Source: Siderastrea siderea (taxonomy: Eukaryota > Cnidaria > Anthozoa > Scleractinia > Rhizangiidae). From it: a stretch of DNA of 64,000 bases. Below the pieces are notes generated by a model. That model saw only the letters and a list, made by a program, of their open reading frames with translations, was not told the DNA's origin and ran no database searches. Both the position numbers and the translations under genes were made by a program. Each line of letters opens with the position of its first letter. Within the stretch, counting starts at the first letter, position 1. Below, piece after piece: positions 12,001 through 22,925 of this stretch. The stretch spans positions 74,880,427 through 74,944,426 of the forward strand of contig OZ034968.1 of NCBI GenBank assembly GCA_964030785.1, given 5' to 3'.

Positions 12001-13551
12001 TACACCACACAAATTCTCTGAAATGCAAGCATGAGCATATTAAGGCACAGGGATTAAAACATTTTGATCCTTCTGCTTATGCTTGGATTTGCATTGTGAG
12101 TGAACACTGAGCTTCATAAACACACTGACCACCACTTAATGCGCCGATCAATTCGAAACTTCAACATCCCCCCCCACCCCCGGGCATACCCCGGGCATTT
12201 GACTGTGTATCTTGTCCGGGGAGGGGGCAATTTGAATGTTGCATTGGAAGGGTGGGGAATTTGAACTGGATTTATCTCTTGTTCTGACGTAATATGCCCG
12301 TGAGTTTTTTAGGTTTTTGCAGGGTTTGACGGATTTACAAGATAGAACGTTGCCTTTGTTAGTGAATAACTCTTTCAAAAGGGTCTTTAAAAGAAGTTTG
12401 AAGGTGTCATTATGGCCTATCTCTCTCTGGAAGGAGTGTAAAGTGTTTGATTGAAGACGAAATTTGTCTTTGAGGAGAGGTAGTTTAGTACTAATTGGTG
12501 GGGCATTTGAACGGCTTTTTTGCCCCGACGGGAGGAAATTTAAACAAGCCAATCTTCAAAAGTTCAAATGCCCGGGGGGGGGGGGATGTTGAACTTTCGA
12601 ATTGATCGGCGCATGATATATGTAAATTTAAGTTCCCTGCGCTATCCTTAGCCAGATTGTACTAAGGATGAAGCCAATGTAGTTGAAGGATTATTATTAT
12701 ACATATTTTATATTTAGGATTTTACAATAACTTAATCATTTGCTCTGGGAGAGCATATTTTTTTTGACGATATAATGAATGTGTCAAGATGATGATGAAG
12801 AAAATAAAATTAGAATAGTACACTCCATGTATGTTCGTCAATGGAATCAATATTGAACATATAAAACCTTTAGCACAATCGAAATTCCAGTGTAGGCTAA
12901 CCTTAAACTAAACTTGGAAGAAGCTAAAAGATCAACAAGTAAAAAAAAAAAACTGACATTTTTTAGCCTACAAACCACTTTGTGCAAGTAAATTGTGTCA
13001 TATCAAAAGCAAATCCGCTGCCGCGAAATTGTGATAAAACCCGTGATGAAATTCTAAGCTTCGAATTATAACATTACTACTAATCAAATTATAACTGTTA
13101 TTAATGAAAATAAAATAAAAAAATACCTTTTTGCTTTAAACCTAGCGACTTTAAGAGGTTTCCTCATCATGAACTTGACGACGAATGATAGAATTAAGCT
13201 TCAGATATGCATCCATAGCAGTGTAAACTATTTTACATAAAAATTTGAAGTTTACACGTAACCCGGGGATGCCTACGGCCAAAAAGTGAGTTATTAACTA
13301 TTCAATTGACAAAAGGGACCAAGCTAAATATTAAGCTAAAATTTAGTTATTTTGCTACCACAAATGAAAAGAATAAAGCTGTAATCACGTATGAACTAAC
13401 ATAAGTTACTTACTTTGCTCAATTTCTTTTCCGAGGGGAAATTTACTTTTTGGGAAGATTTCAATATCGACACGACCCTTTGCGGTTCCTCATTTTCCCA
13501 GTTTTCTGAGACTCCCTGGTTTTCTTTATCAGCCAGTTGCTGACTTGACAT
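1..13551 (-). CDS. TACC: Transforming acidic coiled-coil (TACC) protein, 3' end beyond the window
   Basis: Coding exons in order of transcription: 13551-13414, 11603-11442, 11287-11247, 10710-10475, 9360-9019, 6894-6836, 5046-4974, 4822-4606, 3410-3248, 2602-2477, 73-<1. All junctions have AG acceptors and GT donors and the phases join without a break, giving about 543 residues up to the window edge. The family link rests on three segments: an N-terminal block (VSILKSSQKVNFP then KVSFKNSPVR) like the start of TACC3; the motif WELDYLEQCG (exon 6) followed by SALARQSLYVKFDPL (exon 7), which matches the conserved TACC motif; and the last segment LYSSKEDFDAAVKRETEAI, the start of the TACC coiled coil. 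Between them lie Asp/Glu-rich, low-complexity exons. TACC proteins bind XMAP215/ch-TOG and localise to centrosomes and spindle microtubules. The start is the first ATG of exon 1; the two exon-1-proximal blocks support it. Most of the coil is outside the window, so completeness cannot be judged. Exon boundaries are manual; alternative exons are possible. Confidence 0.9.
74..2476. other. TACC intron, no further exon seen
   Basis: This 2.4-kb stretch lies between the last window exon and the penultimate one, which both have phase 0. It is AT-rich. No conserved coding segment was recognised on either strand, although a skipped small exon cannot be excluded. The overlapping 92- and 93-residue frames near 628-939 run on opposite strands and resemble nothing known. 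Confidence 0.5.
4974..6894 (-). other. TACC conserved Aurora/clathrin motif split over two exons
   Basis: Exon 6 (6894-6836) and exon 7 (5046-4974) together encode the most conserved part of the TACC family outside the coil. In vertebrate TACC3 this motif carries the Aurora A serine that creates a clathrin-binding site on the spindle. Here the equivalent is Arg-Gln-Ser, with Ser at about residue 333 of this model, so an Arg at -2 is kept. The family di-leucine after FDP reads Leu-Val here. Function in this organism is inferred. Confidence 0.75.
5047..6835. other. TACC intron 6, no features recognised
   Basis: An AT-rich intron of 1.8 kb with no long open frame, clear inverted repeat or microsatellite noticed. 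The flanking exons join in phase across it. Confidence 0.5.
7328..8655. mobile_element. TTAA-flanked inverted-repeat element, copy 1
   Basis: Left end CTTAAGGGCGGTGCCTCCTA and right end AGGAGGCACCGTCCTTAAG are inverted repeats, and the sequence TTAA sits at both tips. Sub-terminal parts also match in inverted orientation (the block around GATCTTAGCAAGGG pairs with CCCTTGTTAAGATC). A second, shorter copy lies at 50193-50598. TTAA target sites are typical of piggyBac and Kolobok transposons, so this is probably a non-autonomous derivative of one of these. No transposase was seen. It lies in a TACC intron. Confidence 0.75.
9902..10289. mobile_element. Harbinger-like MITE with TTA duplication
   Basis: The element begins GGGGCTGTTTACATGGAGAG and ends with the inverse complement. 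The inverted arms run on for about 55 bases with few differences, through AGGAAGATC and CACTAGGAAGATCC. A direct TTA flanks both ends (9899-9901 and 10290-10292), the 3-bp target duplication expected of PIF/Harbinger elements. The interior repeats AGGAAGATCCTAG-like words. It lies in a TACC intron and has no coding capacity. Confidence 0.85.
12139..12614. mobile_element. MITE with GCGCCGATCAATT inverted ends
   Basis: Left arm ATGCGCCGATCAATTCGAA followed by a CTTCAACATC block and a run of C; the right arm is the inverse complement, including the C/G run. Arms are at least 35 bp. A 134-residue minus-strand frame fills the inside, but it is a property of the repeat, not a gene. I recall this repeat as common in coral assemblies. 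It lies in TACC intron 1. Confidence 0.8.
12615..13413. other. TACC intron 1, proximal part
   Basis: AT-rich intron sequence between the MITE and coding exon 1. No coding segment or inverted repeat was noticed. Confidence 0.4.
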
Positions 13552-14637
13552 CCTAAAATCCGTTTATAGAACAATATTAAAACTGCAGAATACTAAAATG
13601 ACCAGCAAACAATAAAACAACAATAAAATTCAAAGTTGTACCATTCTGTGAACCGTTGGCCGCCTCTTTTTGTGAGCCCGCGAGCACCAAAAAAACATGT
13701 AGCAAGCACGCGCAGTTGACGAAAAGGCTTTGGAAATATTATTACGGGCTGCCTTGGGATGGACTGCTGGATAATCATGTAGGGAATATACAAAATTTGG
13801 GAAATGGGATGAAGAATGAAGAAGAACAAAGTACATTTTTACGACCATTACAGTTAACAATAAAATTGAACAAAATTCTCACCAAATAATTCTTCGCAAA
13901 ACCAGTAGTACTCCCGCGAAAAGTAGCCTGAGAAAATAGCCGACGTCCGCGCGAGGTCGCCACTCAGGGTAGCGAAAAGAGATCCCTCCATGTTCCGTTC
14001 AGTAATCGGAAATCGCAAACATTAGTTTCCCGGCAGACAATGTTAACCACGCCGAATCTCTAAAAATCACCTCTCCTCAAATTAATTCACGCAAAAATTT
14101 CATTCTATACGTAAGTTCAGCTTGAAGTGAAGTACAACACTACTGGAAAGAGATACTCTAAATGTTGGTGCTATAGCTATGGACACTGTATGGACTGAAT
14201 AGCTTGACACTTCGGATCGAACAAGAATAGGCAGATAAGGAACGTAAATAACGCAACTAACCAATCGAAAAACAAAGCTTGGGGAAGTCGCTGCAATTTG
14301 GTGAACCCAAATTTATTGATTACAGTAAGGAATCCTCCAAAGGTAGGGAGGGTGGGAATTACAATTTTTAAAGAACCTTGGAAAACCTTACAGTTAGCAA
14401 GACAGCTAGTGAATGTGACTTTGGACCTAAACTAGGCCTTTTTTATATACCTAGACAGACGTCGCAAACTAGACCAATAGTGAATAAGGTACCATGCATG
14501 AAGTAAACTCATGCAGTGCTCGAACGAGACATGAATGGCAATATTTATGTTTTAACCATACAGAGCGTTTGATGTAAAACTGCTAGACAGTATTGCCACA
14601 TTGATCAGTGAATCCCCATTGTACGCCATTGTACATT
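13552..14637. other. 5' flank of the TACC gene
   Basis: The region upstream of the TACC start codon should contain its 5' untranslated region and promoter. The stretch 13650-14000 is richer in GC and CpG than its surroundings, with GCCGACGTCCGCGCGAGG at about 13940-13957. No TATA box was identified. The transcription start cannot be placed from sequence alone. Confidence 0.35.
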
Positions 14638-16473
14638 CAGGCCCGTAACCAGGGAGGGTGCACGGGGTGCGTTCGCACCCCCCCCCCCCCTACAGGCCCC
14701 AAAGGTCCACATTTTGATACTCAATGTGCGAGCTAAGGAGTACAGTCGGTTAAACTGAAGGATACTACTAAATCTTTCAAACTTAACAGTGATAGTTAAA
14801 CAAAACCAAACGGCTGAAATAGCAGTAATGTATCACTGGTAAACTAAAACCAGCTGCACTCTAGTAGCCCAAGCCACCCAGAACATTTCAATGAGCGCGG
14901 CAAAGATGTCGATCCGAGCTTATCTAAATGGATAATGAAATCTCTGTATTCTCTGTTTGTATGAGCGCATGAACGCCCGAAGATGCTAAATCATTTTTTT
15001 GTGTAATACGTTATGGGTAGGAGAGAACAGGAAAATAGAAAGCGGAAAGCTTCAGCTCAAACTTCCCAGTCTCTCGATACATGGATCAGTAAAGTGCCTT
15101 GAGAAGAGCTATCAGACACTGACAATGACAATGCAGTCTGCGACGACTTTAGATCTATTTCAGTTAACTACAGTTTTACAGCGAGATATAGAAGGTAAAT
15201 CACGCTTATTTTCGCGATGTCCACCAGTCTTGATCCCAGTATTATGCTCTGAGATTTACTCGGTATTCCTCAATGTGAAACAGAATTACATCGCTTAATA
15301 AAGAGCCAGTAAGGGAACACAGAGTAACAATTCAAACCATCAAAAACGAAGTTTTTGAGTCACAAATAGGGAAAATAATTTTATGTATCTACTCCTCTTT
15401 TATCGTCATTTCCTGATGTCAATATTTTATGAGAAGCCGATGTGTACTTTCTTAGCAATTGTCTACTGTTTATTAAATTTTAGAGACTGCGCAAGCTCCA
15501 GTACCTGAGAATACTGATGGCAACCTAAAGCTGCATCACTTAGAACCAGTGATGCAACAAGAAATAAATGACATCGGGACGTTTTCGACGACCTCTGAGG
15601 AATTTGGTTTTTTTGCAAACAAGCTGCCAGTTGGTCAGAAATATCACTTGATTGAAGTCATTTTGTGCCATCGATTAACTACAAGCTTCCAATGCGATTT
15701 CTTCATCAGTGCCAAAGAGGGTTTCAGTCATGATACCTCAGTGAGTATCCATGCATAGTGTACAGCCCTTTAGTACGTGGAGAGTATTCTATAAACACTG
15801 TGCTTTGATGATACCTAGGCATTGCAGGAAAGATAAGGGCGCTTTTGTTAACAACCCTTTCCTAAACTGGCATAAGCTTCAAGAAAAGGCAAAAAGACAA
15901 GCAAATGAAGTACTACCGGTATCACGACACAATGATCGCCACCGAATCCTTCCTTAATTCTGTTGAACACCCAAAGTGAACAACCGATTAGATGACAAGA
16001 AGAGGAAGAATATTATCAGAAATAGGCACATCGTTAAATGTGTTTCAGAAACCATCCTTTTCTGTGGTCGACAGTGCATTGCCCTGCGTGGAGATAACGA
16101 AGTCTTGAACGGTGAGTTTCGTGGCAATACAGGCAACTTCTTGGCGGCTCGGCAGCTAACCACGACAACATTTGCCTGGGCCAGGAAAGGCTTTCGTCCC
16201 TCGCACTAATGCACATCCATGATCAAGTTAAAATTGATTTGAATAGGGTGGTAAATCTGTTTGCCACCAAACACCTACAGAGGCTGGAGCTCGGGACAAT
16301 CCTGAAGAATTAGTCCTGCAGTGTTTGATGTTTCATTTTACATCGTAAAATTAGTCGTTTATAACTTTATTCAAACAATTGTATTCGACAAATGTAATAT
16401 TCAGTTCCTATCGTGTACTTTGCCGTTGCAATTTCTCATGCATTGCTACTTTTCTAAATAAACGGATAGGACA

Positions 16474-16509
<36 letters not shown>

Positions 16510-16552
16510 CCTCGTCAGCACCCTCCCACATAAAATCCTGGTTACGGGCCTG
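14638..16552 (+). mobile_element. hAT transposon with intact ends and decayed transposase
   Basis: Perfect 16-bp terminal inverted repeats: CAGGCCCGTAACCAGG at 14638-14653 and its inverse complement at 16537-16552. The word GGAGGGTGC follows in both arms at slightly different distances. The direct repeat ACATT abuts both ends (14633-14637, 16553-16557) as a possible 5-bp target duplication; most hAT elements make 8 bp. The interior holds remains of a plus-strand transposase of the TTF/ZMYM/DUF4371 class. Confidence 0.85.
15030..16210 (+). pseudogene. Broken hAT transposase (TTF-type/DUF4371)
   Basis: Coding remnants appear in different frames. Near 15040-15100 a frame reads KRKASAQTSQSLDTWI before an in-frame stop. 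From 15549 comes an EINDIGTF segment. From 15751 comes a block with FVNNPFLNWHKLQEKAKR, like the TTF-type zinc-finger region that precedes the catalytic part. From 15976 comes SETILFCGRQCIALRGDNE then GNTGNFLAA, which matches the hallmark of DUF4371-containing hAT transposases. Stops and frame changes separate the pieces, and the C-terminal dimerisation region is missing before the right end at 16552. It cannot encode an active enzyme. Confidence 0.8.
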
Positions 16553-18438
16553 ACATTCATGAAGAGAAAAGGAATAATGGTACATTCGTGTCACGTACAT
16601 CTTACGTGAGTTAATCTGGTTACAATGTAACAACACAAGCTTTAGTTCGTCTCGCTCCATTAACTGCGTTTTACAGATTGCTGTAAAGCTTTGTTTAAGT
16701 GAAGGAGGTTTTCCGGTTTTGATCGATTCACAGAGGACCCATATTATTATTAGCATTATTATTATTTCATTCCAAGGTACACCCAGTAATTTCTCGTGGT
16801 ATTTTCATTTGTACTGGTGTAAATCTGGCAGTATATTTTTTGTCGTGGTGGTTGTCTTTTTGAGCTATTTTGTCTACAAAATAGCCTCATAGTCGGCATG
16901 CAGCCTCAAGTTTGTGGGAAGGTTGGTTCTTTGGTTGGTTTTTGGGTGGACTATGGTCGGCATTCCCGATGAATGTCGAATTTCACCGAAAGGCTAGTTG
17001 TCGGGGCCGGAACAAAAATGCAAATGAGAACGCACGGAAAATTCCGCTTCTGAAGCGACACGACGAAAGTGTCCGGATTACATTTGTTTGACGTTGAATA
17101 TTTATATATCAAAGAGAAATGGCTGGATTCCTTGTGGTAGACTTCCTTAGAAAACGAATCGTCAACACAAACCTGGTTTAAACGTGAGTGGAAGCGAGTT
17201 CTAGTAAATAATTCGTGGGTTATCTGATATTTATGATGTTCGGTCTAGGAAATATTTGTCAGCTTCGTTTGTTTTGGTAGATAAGAATTGGAACAAATCC
17301 TTTGTACGCATGCGCATAACTTACGTTTGGAGTTATATGGTTCAACTTTAGAGTGTGAGAAATAACGTGCCTTCTGTGCAGGGATGTCTCATAGTAAATG
17401 ATGGTAAATAGATGGCAAGTAGTTTGAAGGTATAAAAAGGGCAGAATCGTGAATTTCGAACTAAAACGAATTATTGTTCGCACCATTTGGTAGGTTTTAA
17501 AATTAATGCCCATGCCACTCGATCACTAGGTCCGTCAAATGCACAAGGTCGGCAGGGAAAAAGATTGTATGGGTGGCATAAACGTTGCTCTTACGTGCGA
17601 CTAGCTAAGCGCAAAGTTAGAGGCGACTTCCCAGAGAAATGGGTTTCTGGTTAGGCTGCGTGGCGGTAGCGGGATTGGTTTGTACAAAGTTTGAGCGGAA
17701 TGATCAGCACGACAATCAAATCAAATCAAAACAATTATCACCGCCAATACGAAGACAAAAACGCAATAGCTCCACGCAAGATTCGTTTCACAGTTTTACA
17801 GACAAAAAAAATCGGTTATCATTTTCCAGATTTAAAAAAACGCATAAATTTACTCATTAACCGCTTCCTTTTAAGTTTCTCCCTTTGTTACACAACTCTA
17901 GCTGCCACGAAAGCCAATAAAAAGCGTCGAAAACGAACTTTTGACAGTCTCGTGAAAGTCTCGTGACTCGCCATTGAACTTTGTCTCATCACTTGTTTGT
18001 ACGTGACAAAACACCACTTGTTTACACTAAACTGTATGCTGATCTCAATATGGAGCTCAATCAACATAACACGTTCTTTACACATGAAACGACCCACACC
18101 AAACATTATCACATGACTGCCCGGCCGTGCGATAAAATCCCCCCCACCCCCACCCCCGGAGCTATTAAAGCAAAATTTGGCCTTGACTTGATCACGTGTA
18201 CTCCATGTGATAAAATTCACGTTGTTTACCACACAGGCGAACCACTCCATTATTCTCGAATTCGCTCATTTAAAATTCCAACGATTATCACCTCTCTACA
18301 TAAAAAAAAAAACATCCCTTAATTTTATTTTCACCCAATTTTGCATCTTACTTTCACATCAAAACGCTCATGAAAACAAAATTTATTCGCTGAACACAAC
18401 CACTGATTTTTGCGTGGCTTCAGCGAAGCTGAGACCAC
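16553..18438. other. Intergenic stretch, nothing recognised
   Basis: Apart from C-rich runs near 18140-18165 and short ATT repeats near 16740, this region shows no supported gene. Several overlapping frames of 60-120 residues on both strands (17639-18473) look like chance frames. Confidence 0.4.
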
Positions 18439-19001
18439 TACCGTGTGGCACCAATATTTTTGCGGGAGTTTAATTTTGCGAATGGCGATTTTTTTGTGTG
18501 TTTTGCGGGATTAATTTTTGCGATTGGGGAAACTGTTTATTCTTCCTTGGAATTAATTTTTGCGATTTTCTGGAAGCCGCCTTCTTTTAGAAATTATAAC
18601 ATTCTCGTTTTTTGAGTATAAACAATCGAATGCAGGTGAACAACATGCAGATGTATAACACGTTAAATCAGTTAATCAATGGAGTACCTTCCGACGATCC
18701 TTTTCTTTAAAGCTTTTAACAGCTTAATACTTGTAATGTACCGACTGCAATTTCATCGTTTTATTTCTGAATGTTTTGCTTCTAATTTCGTTTTATTTTT
18801 GTACGAAAGAGACGGCTTAAATAAATGGGCACCAACATAATATTAAATCACATGTAAAAGGCGATGTTTGTATACAAATTTCGACAGTGGAGTAAATTTT
18901 TGCAGGAATTATTTTTTTCGCGGGAACTTTTGCAGCGGATCGTGAAAAAACCACGAAGATCCCAAAAATTTGAATCCGGAAGAAATTAGTGCCACATGGT
19001 A
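18439..19001. mobile_element. Imperfect inverted-repeat element with iterated TTAATTTTTGCGATT words
   Basis: The left end TACCGTGTGGCACCAAT resembles the inverse complement of the right end (TACCATGTGGCACTAAT). Inside the left arm a word like TTAATTTTTGCGATT is repeated at least three times (about 18467-18565), and a related TTTTTGCAGG/TTTTTTTCGCGGG pair occurs near the right end. No target duplication was found. It looks like a non-autonomous DNA element with sub-terminal repeats. Confidence 0.6.
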
Positions 19002-20840
19002 TGTCAACACGTACGACGTTTCTGGCTTTTTTGACAGTTTGCTGAGTGACTAGTCACGCAAGAGTTGCACAAGTCACACAATGGCATGATCTTTTCTAAC
19101 AAGGCACGCTTCTTACTCGTGTGTTCCAAAATGTAAGTCCGTGTGAAATAATGTGGAAAATAAAACAGAGCTTATAGATATATATTTGTCTGGATACGGG
19201 AGTTGCCACGTTCGTCAAGCATGATGTCACGCAAGAAGAAGACGTACGTGACTTTCAAGATCGGCTATTCTCTTCTGGTTCAAACATTACTAAATTAATT
19301 TTTGTGACAAGTTACGCTTCCTATTAGATCTAAAATATTTGTCCATGGAAAAATAATCTTTATAATTGAAAGCCACAAAATTAAATTTCAATCCATTGAG
19401 CTTCCGAGAAACATCTGAGAATGAGCTTCAGAAAGGACTGTTTTGAATTATTTTGTTTGTCCCATATTCACACTGTTGTCAGATATTTTACAGATTTTAT
19501 CTCACTTTCTTCTTGTTTTGTCGTAAGTTGAAACCACACTTGTACGCATTAGCGTACCATCTATTGATCAATGACGTATACGAATTCGAAACCACTAACA
19601 TAAACTCAAACATTGATCTTTGATCACCCTCATTCTGTAAAAGCCCTGGGAACGAGGTTGCACAATGTCGGACACCGCTCCACTTATAAGGTAAACTCTG
19701 TCTAAAAACCAATACTTTTCGAATGCTCAACGCTACTCAAATAAACAACATCCCAATAGTGTACCTTGGTACACGCACGTTCATTCAACAATCATTTCTG
19801 TACCTCTTCTTGACAGCTACAAAATAGCTCACGCACGCTATGCGTGCCTATGTTTTAATGGCAGATGTGGGGTAGGGGCAGTCGTAACGAGCGGATCCGT
19901 TCGGATAGTTCGCAGTTGTTTTTTAGATGTTACTTCTATTTTGTCTCTGCTGTCTTTGTTGTTCAGTGTATATCAGTGTTATCAGGAGCAGGATTTTGTT
20001 GCATGATAGAGAGCGTCACCATTAAATGGGTAACAGGCAGCTCAAAATTAAAGAATAACGGGGAGACCACGAAAACGTAGTCCGGCATTTGAAGAGAAAT
20101 ATGCTATCATAAGTCTGGGAAATCTATTTTTTTTCGTAATAACAGAATGAATGTAGAAGAATACTTACATAATTAAAGAGAAACAGACGTTAGGCTAGTT
20201 TTTGCGTGTATATAAGTTGTTTGAGTTTATTTAAAAACTTGTGATTGACAAAACTTTACTTTCGTGTCAGAAATCATGCCAACATTACCCCTGTGTAAAC
20301 ATTCTACTAATTGAATTATGAACATCAAATTTAAATAGCTTTCGTGTTTGGAAAACCTTACGAATATGATCGTTCTAAAAGGCTAAGCGAGAGAAAACAC
20401 AAAACATTTTTGCAGCTTAATGACAAGGATTTCAAGAATCTTTCTGGTGATCATCAAAGAACAAACATCATTTGGGAAGTTCAGAATAACGAGTAAATCG
20501 TCACATCAATGTCATAACCACGAATACATTCAACTGTGGGAACTACGAAACTAAACTGCGGACGCGAAATACAGAAACCAAGAAAACTTCAATAACGGTC
20601 GATTCTGGAGAGCTTAATAACGGGAAAGAGTCAGGACTCTCCTGGCAATGATGCATGGAATATTTTTAAAATTCATTAAATACGCACGTACGGGGAAAAT
20701 CCTGACTGGCCGAGAATTCCGAGCAACATACACTATATATCAGCTCAAAGTAAACCACATAAGACTCAAACTAAATTCTGTCAATAAAGTCCTTGAACTC
20801 TGTAAGGTGTGGATGATTTTTTGGTAGTTTATAACTTAAA
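19002..20840. other. Intergenic stretch, nothing recognised
   Basis: AT-rich sequence with only short, unsupported open frames. No RNA gene or clear repeat was identified. Confidence 0.4.
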
Positions 20841-20882
20841 CCCGTACCCGTACCCGTACCCGTACCCGTACCCGTACCCGTA
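20841..20882. repeat. (CCCGTA)7 microsatellite
   Basis: Seven perfect tandem copies of CCCGTA (TACGGG on the other strand) in otherwise unique AT-rich sequence. Confidence 0.95.
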
Positions 20883-22243
20883 CACAATCGCCAATCAATT
20901 ATCTCCCCCAGACAACTTAATATGCATAAAGAAATGTTTCCACTTGTAGATCAGAAACATCAACACACAAAGAGTTCTTTGCCATCTTTTCGACAGCAAC
21001 TAAACTTAACAACCAATTTCTTTCCTCGTCCAGCTGTTCCTAACCCGCTGGCGAACGCCAACCTAAACTGAAGACCAGCGAGTCCTAACATGCCCCTGAG
21101 TAAACTTTTCCTTGCGATTCCTTCCTGCGTTGTCTTTGCAAATCAAAATCTACGATATTTTCGAGGATCCAAACACTCCGATTAATTCTTCATCCATAGA
21201 GACTGCGCAAAACTTGGTTAAAAGCCCCTCAAAACTTGTCTATTACACCTCAAAGGATTCTACTTTGAATGGCTTTGTGGGCTTGTTGCCAAAAAGTTAC
21301 CACAGTAACACGACTGTTTACGCCAGGACAGCCCCAATAGTTCTCAGTTGCTATAGCAACTGCGAACTAATAAAACTTGAAATGAGACCAACATGTGAGC
21401 AAAACCACAAAATATCCCGCTGATAGTTTTTTAATCAAAGCAACGCTGTAATCCACAGATAATTTATAATTTATTTCCTTTATACGTTTTTAGCAAAACA
21501 TCTCTTTTACCCTGCACTACCAGAATATACACAGCACTTACTACACGTGACGAATTTATAACCCCCATTTTATGAGCTAAGTCTTTGACAGGGAAGTAAA
21601 GTAAATCATCGGAATCAATCCGCCGAGTGCTGAATTCTGGTCGAGATTAATCGGAAACTGAACAGTGCAGTGCTCGTTTGTCTCTGATTGGTCAATGTGA
21701 ATAAGCTCTTCGGCTTCAAAGATTTTTTAAAACCGGCATCACTTGCTTCCTGACCTGAAAAATAGTTTTATAATAGACTGAAGTAACTCATTTATTCTTG
21801 CTGAATGAAGTGTTATCGAGGTCGACAAACACGTGAGCAAAAACACAAGTTCAATTCTTCTGTTTTGTCCAGGAAAACGCTCATTCACAGCATCACCATG
21901 TACAGCCAAAGGAGGTTCTACTGTAAAATAATTCAGCGACTCGAGATCCTTGTACACTATTTTACTGTTACTCCTGAAAACCTCAATCCCGTGGGACTCC
22001 TTTGGAAATTAGTTCAAAGTATTTACGACAATTCAGCGAGTTTTATTTAATAAATACTCCGAGAAAGCACCTTTATAAAACTGACATATGATTACATATA
22101 TGGTAAAAAGCTACTGTTAGATTCTTTTGCTTTGCGTCATCTACAGATCACAAGGGAGAGTTCAAAGATTGAGTACAGCTTCTCATTCTGTACGACTTCA
22201 TTGTTGTCAAAACGACCAACCTTTCTCTATCACCTCAACCTCT
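20883..22243. other. Intergenic stretch 3' of ARMH3
   Basis: No supported gene. A 103-codon frame at 21112-21423 has no recognisable similarity. A TTTATT (AATAAA on the minus strand) at 22042-22047 could serve ARMH3 polyadenylation but is about 880 bp from its stop, so this is weak. Confidence 0.35.
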
Positions 22244-22547
22244 CCCCAGGGCCTTGTCCTCGTTCAAAATGGCGGTCGGAGAAACCCCTGGCCAAGGCCG
22301 CTGAAATACTCCAAGAATCGTGGCGTATTTTGTCACGTGACACACGATGAGATGGCTTTTTCGGAGGTTGAATCCAGCATATGGCGGCCCTGTTTGTTTT
22401 CTGCAATCAGAAACCGTTGTTCAAACGGAACGAAGACATTTCGTCGTGTTTACGTGACGAAATTCTAACGAATTTTTGGAGCCACTTTGGCAGCCTTGGC
22501 CAGGGGTTTCTCCGACCGCCATTTTGAACGAGGAGAAGGCCCTGGGG
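22244..22547. mobile_element. MITE with about 55-bp inverted repeats
   Basis: The left arm starts CCCCAGGGCCTTGTCCTCGT and continues through AAAATGGCGGTCGGAG and ACCCCTGGCCAAGG; the right arm is its inverse complement ending in CCTGGGG. The spacer is about 200 bp. Words like CTATCACCTCA and CAACCT occur on both outer flanks. It lies just past the ARMH3 stop and may be in its 3' untranslated region. Confidence 0.8.
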
Positions 22548-22925
22548 ACGACGTTGCTATCACCTCACTTCAACCTTTCAGATCAGATTCGAGAACAGCT
22601 CCCAAGAAACTACCCTGGGTGCCAAAGGTTTCCCTCACGTGCTTTCGTGGAGCAGTCGTCGGCCACTAAGTTCACGCGTGTTCGAGCGCGCGAGAAAAGC
22701 CTCTGGCACCAAGAAACCAACTCAAAACCACAGAGGAACTTGAGTTTCCCGCAAGCTACCTTCGAATTCTGATAGGACAGTCAATGAAAGTAGACCAGTG
22801 AATAAATATGGTAACACTTTTGCGTTTGCCCAAACATTGCGTTGCATAACTTGAGCCAGTTTTGTTATTCTTTACGACGCATCTCGAACATTGAAGTTGA
22901 CCGTTTTCAGTTGACGTGAGCGAGT

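Noticed and set aside
12148..12552. 134-codon minus-strand open frame
   Set aside because: It lies wholly inside a MITE with inverted ends and C/G runs; the frame is a repeat by-product.
17888..18250. 120-codon minus-strand frame containing a Gly run
   Set aside because: The Gly run comes from a C-rich stretch; no conserved motif and overlapping frames on both strands.
21112..21423. 103-codon plus-strand frame
   Set aside because: No recognisable similarity, no clear promoter or splice context; left as intergenic.
21720..21757. Candidate ARMH3 last exon (VRKQVMPV then stop)
   Set aside because: The exon at 23018-22926 matches the family's C-terminus ([10 protein letters not shown]) far better and is nearer.
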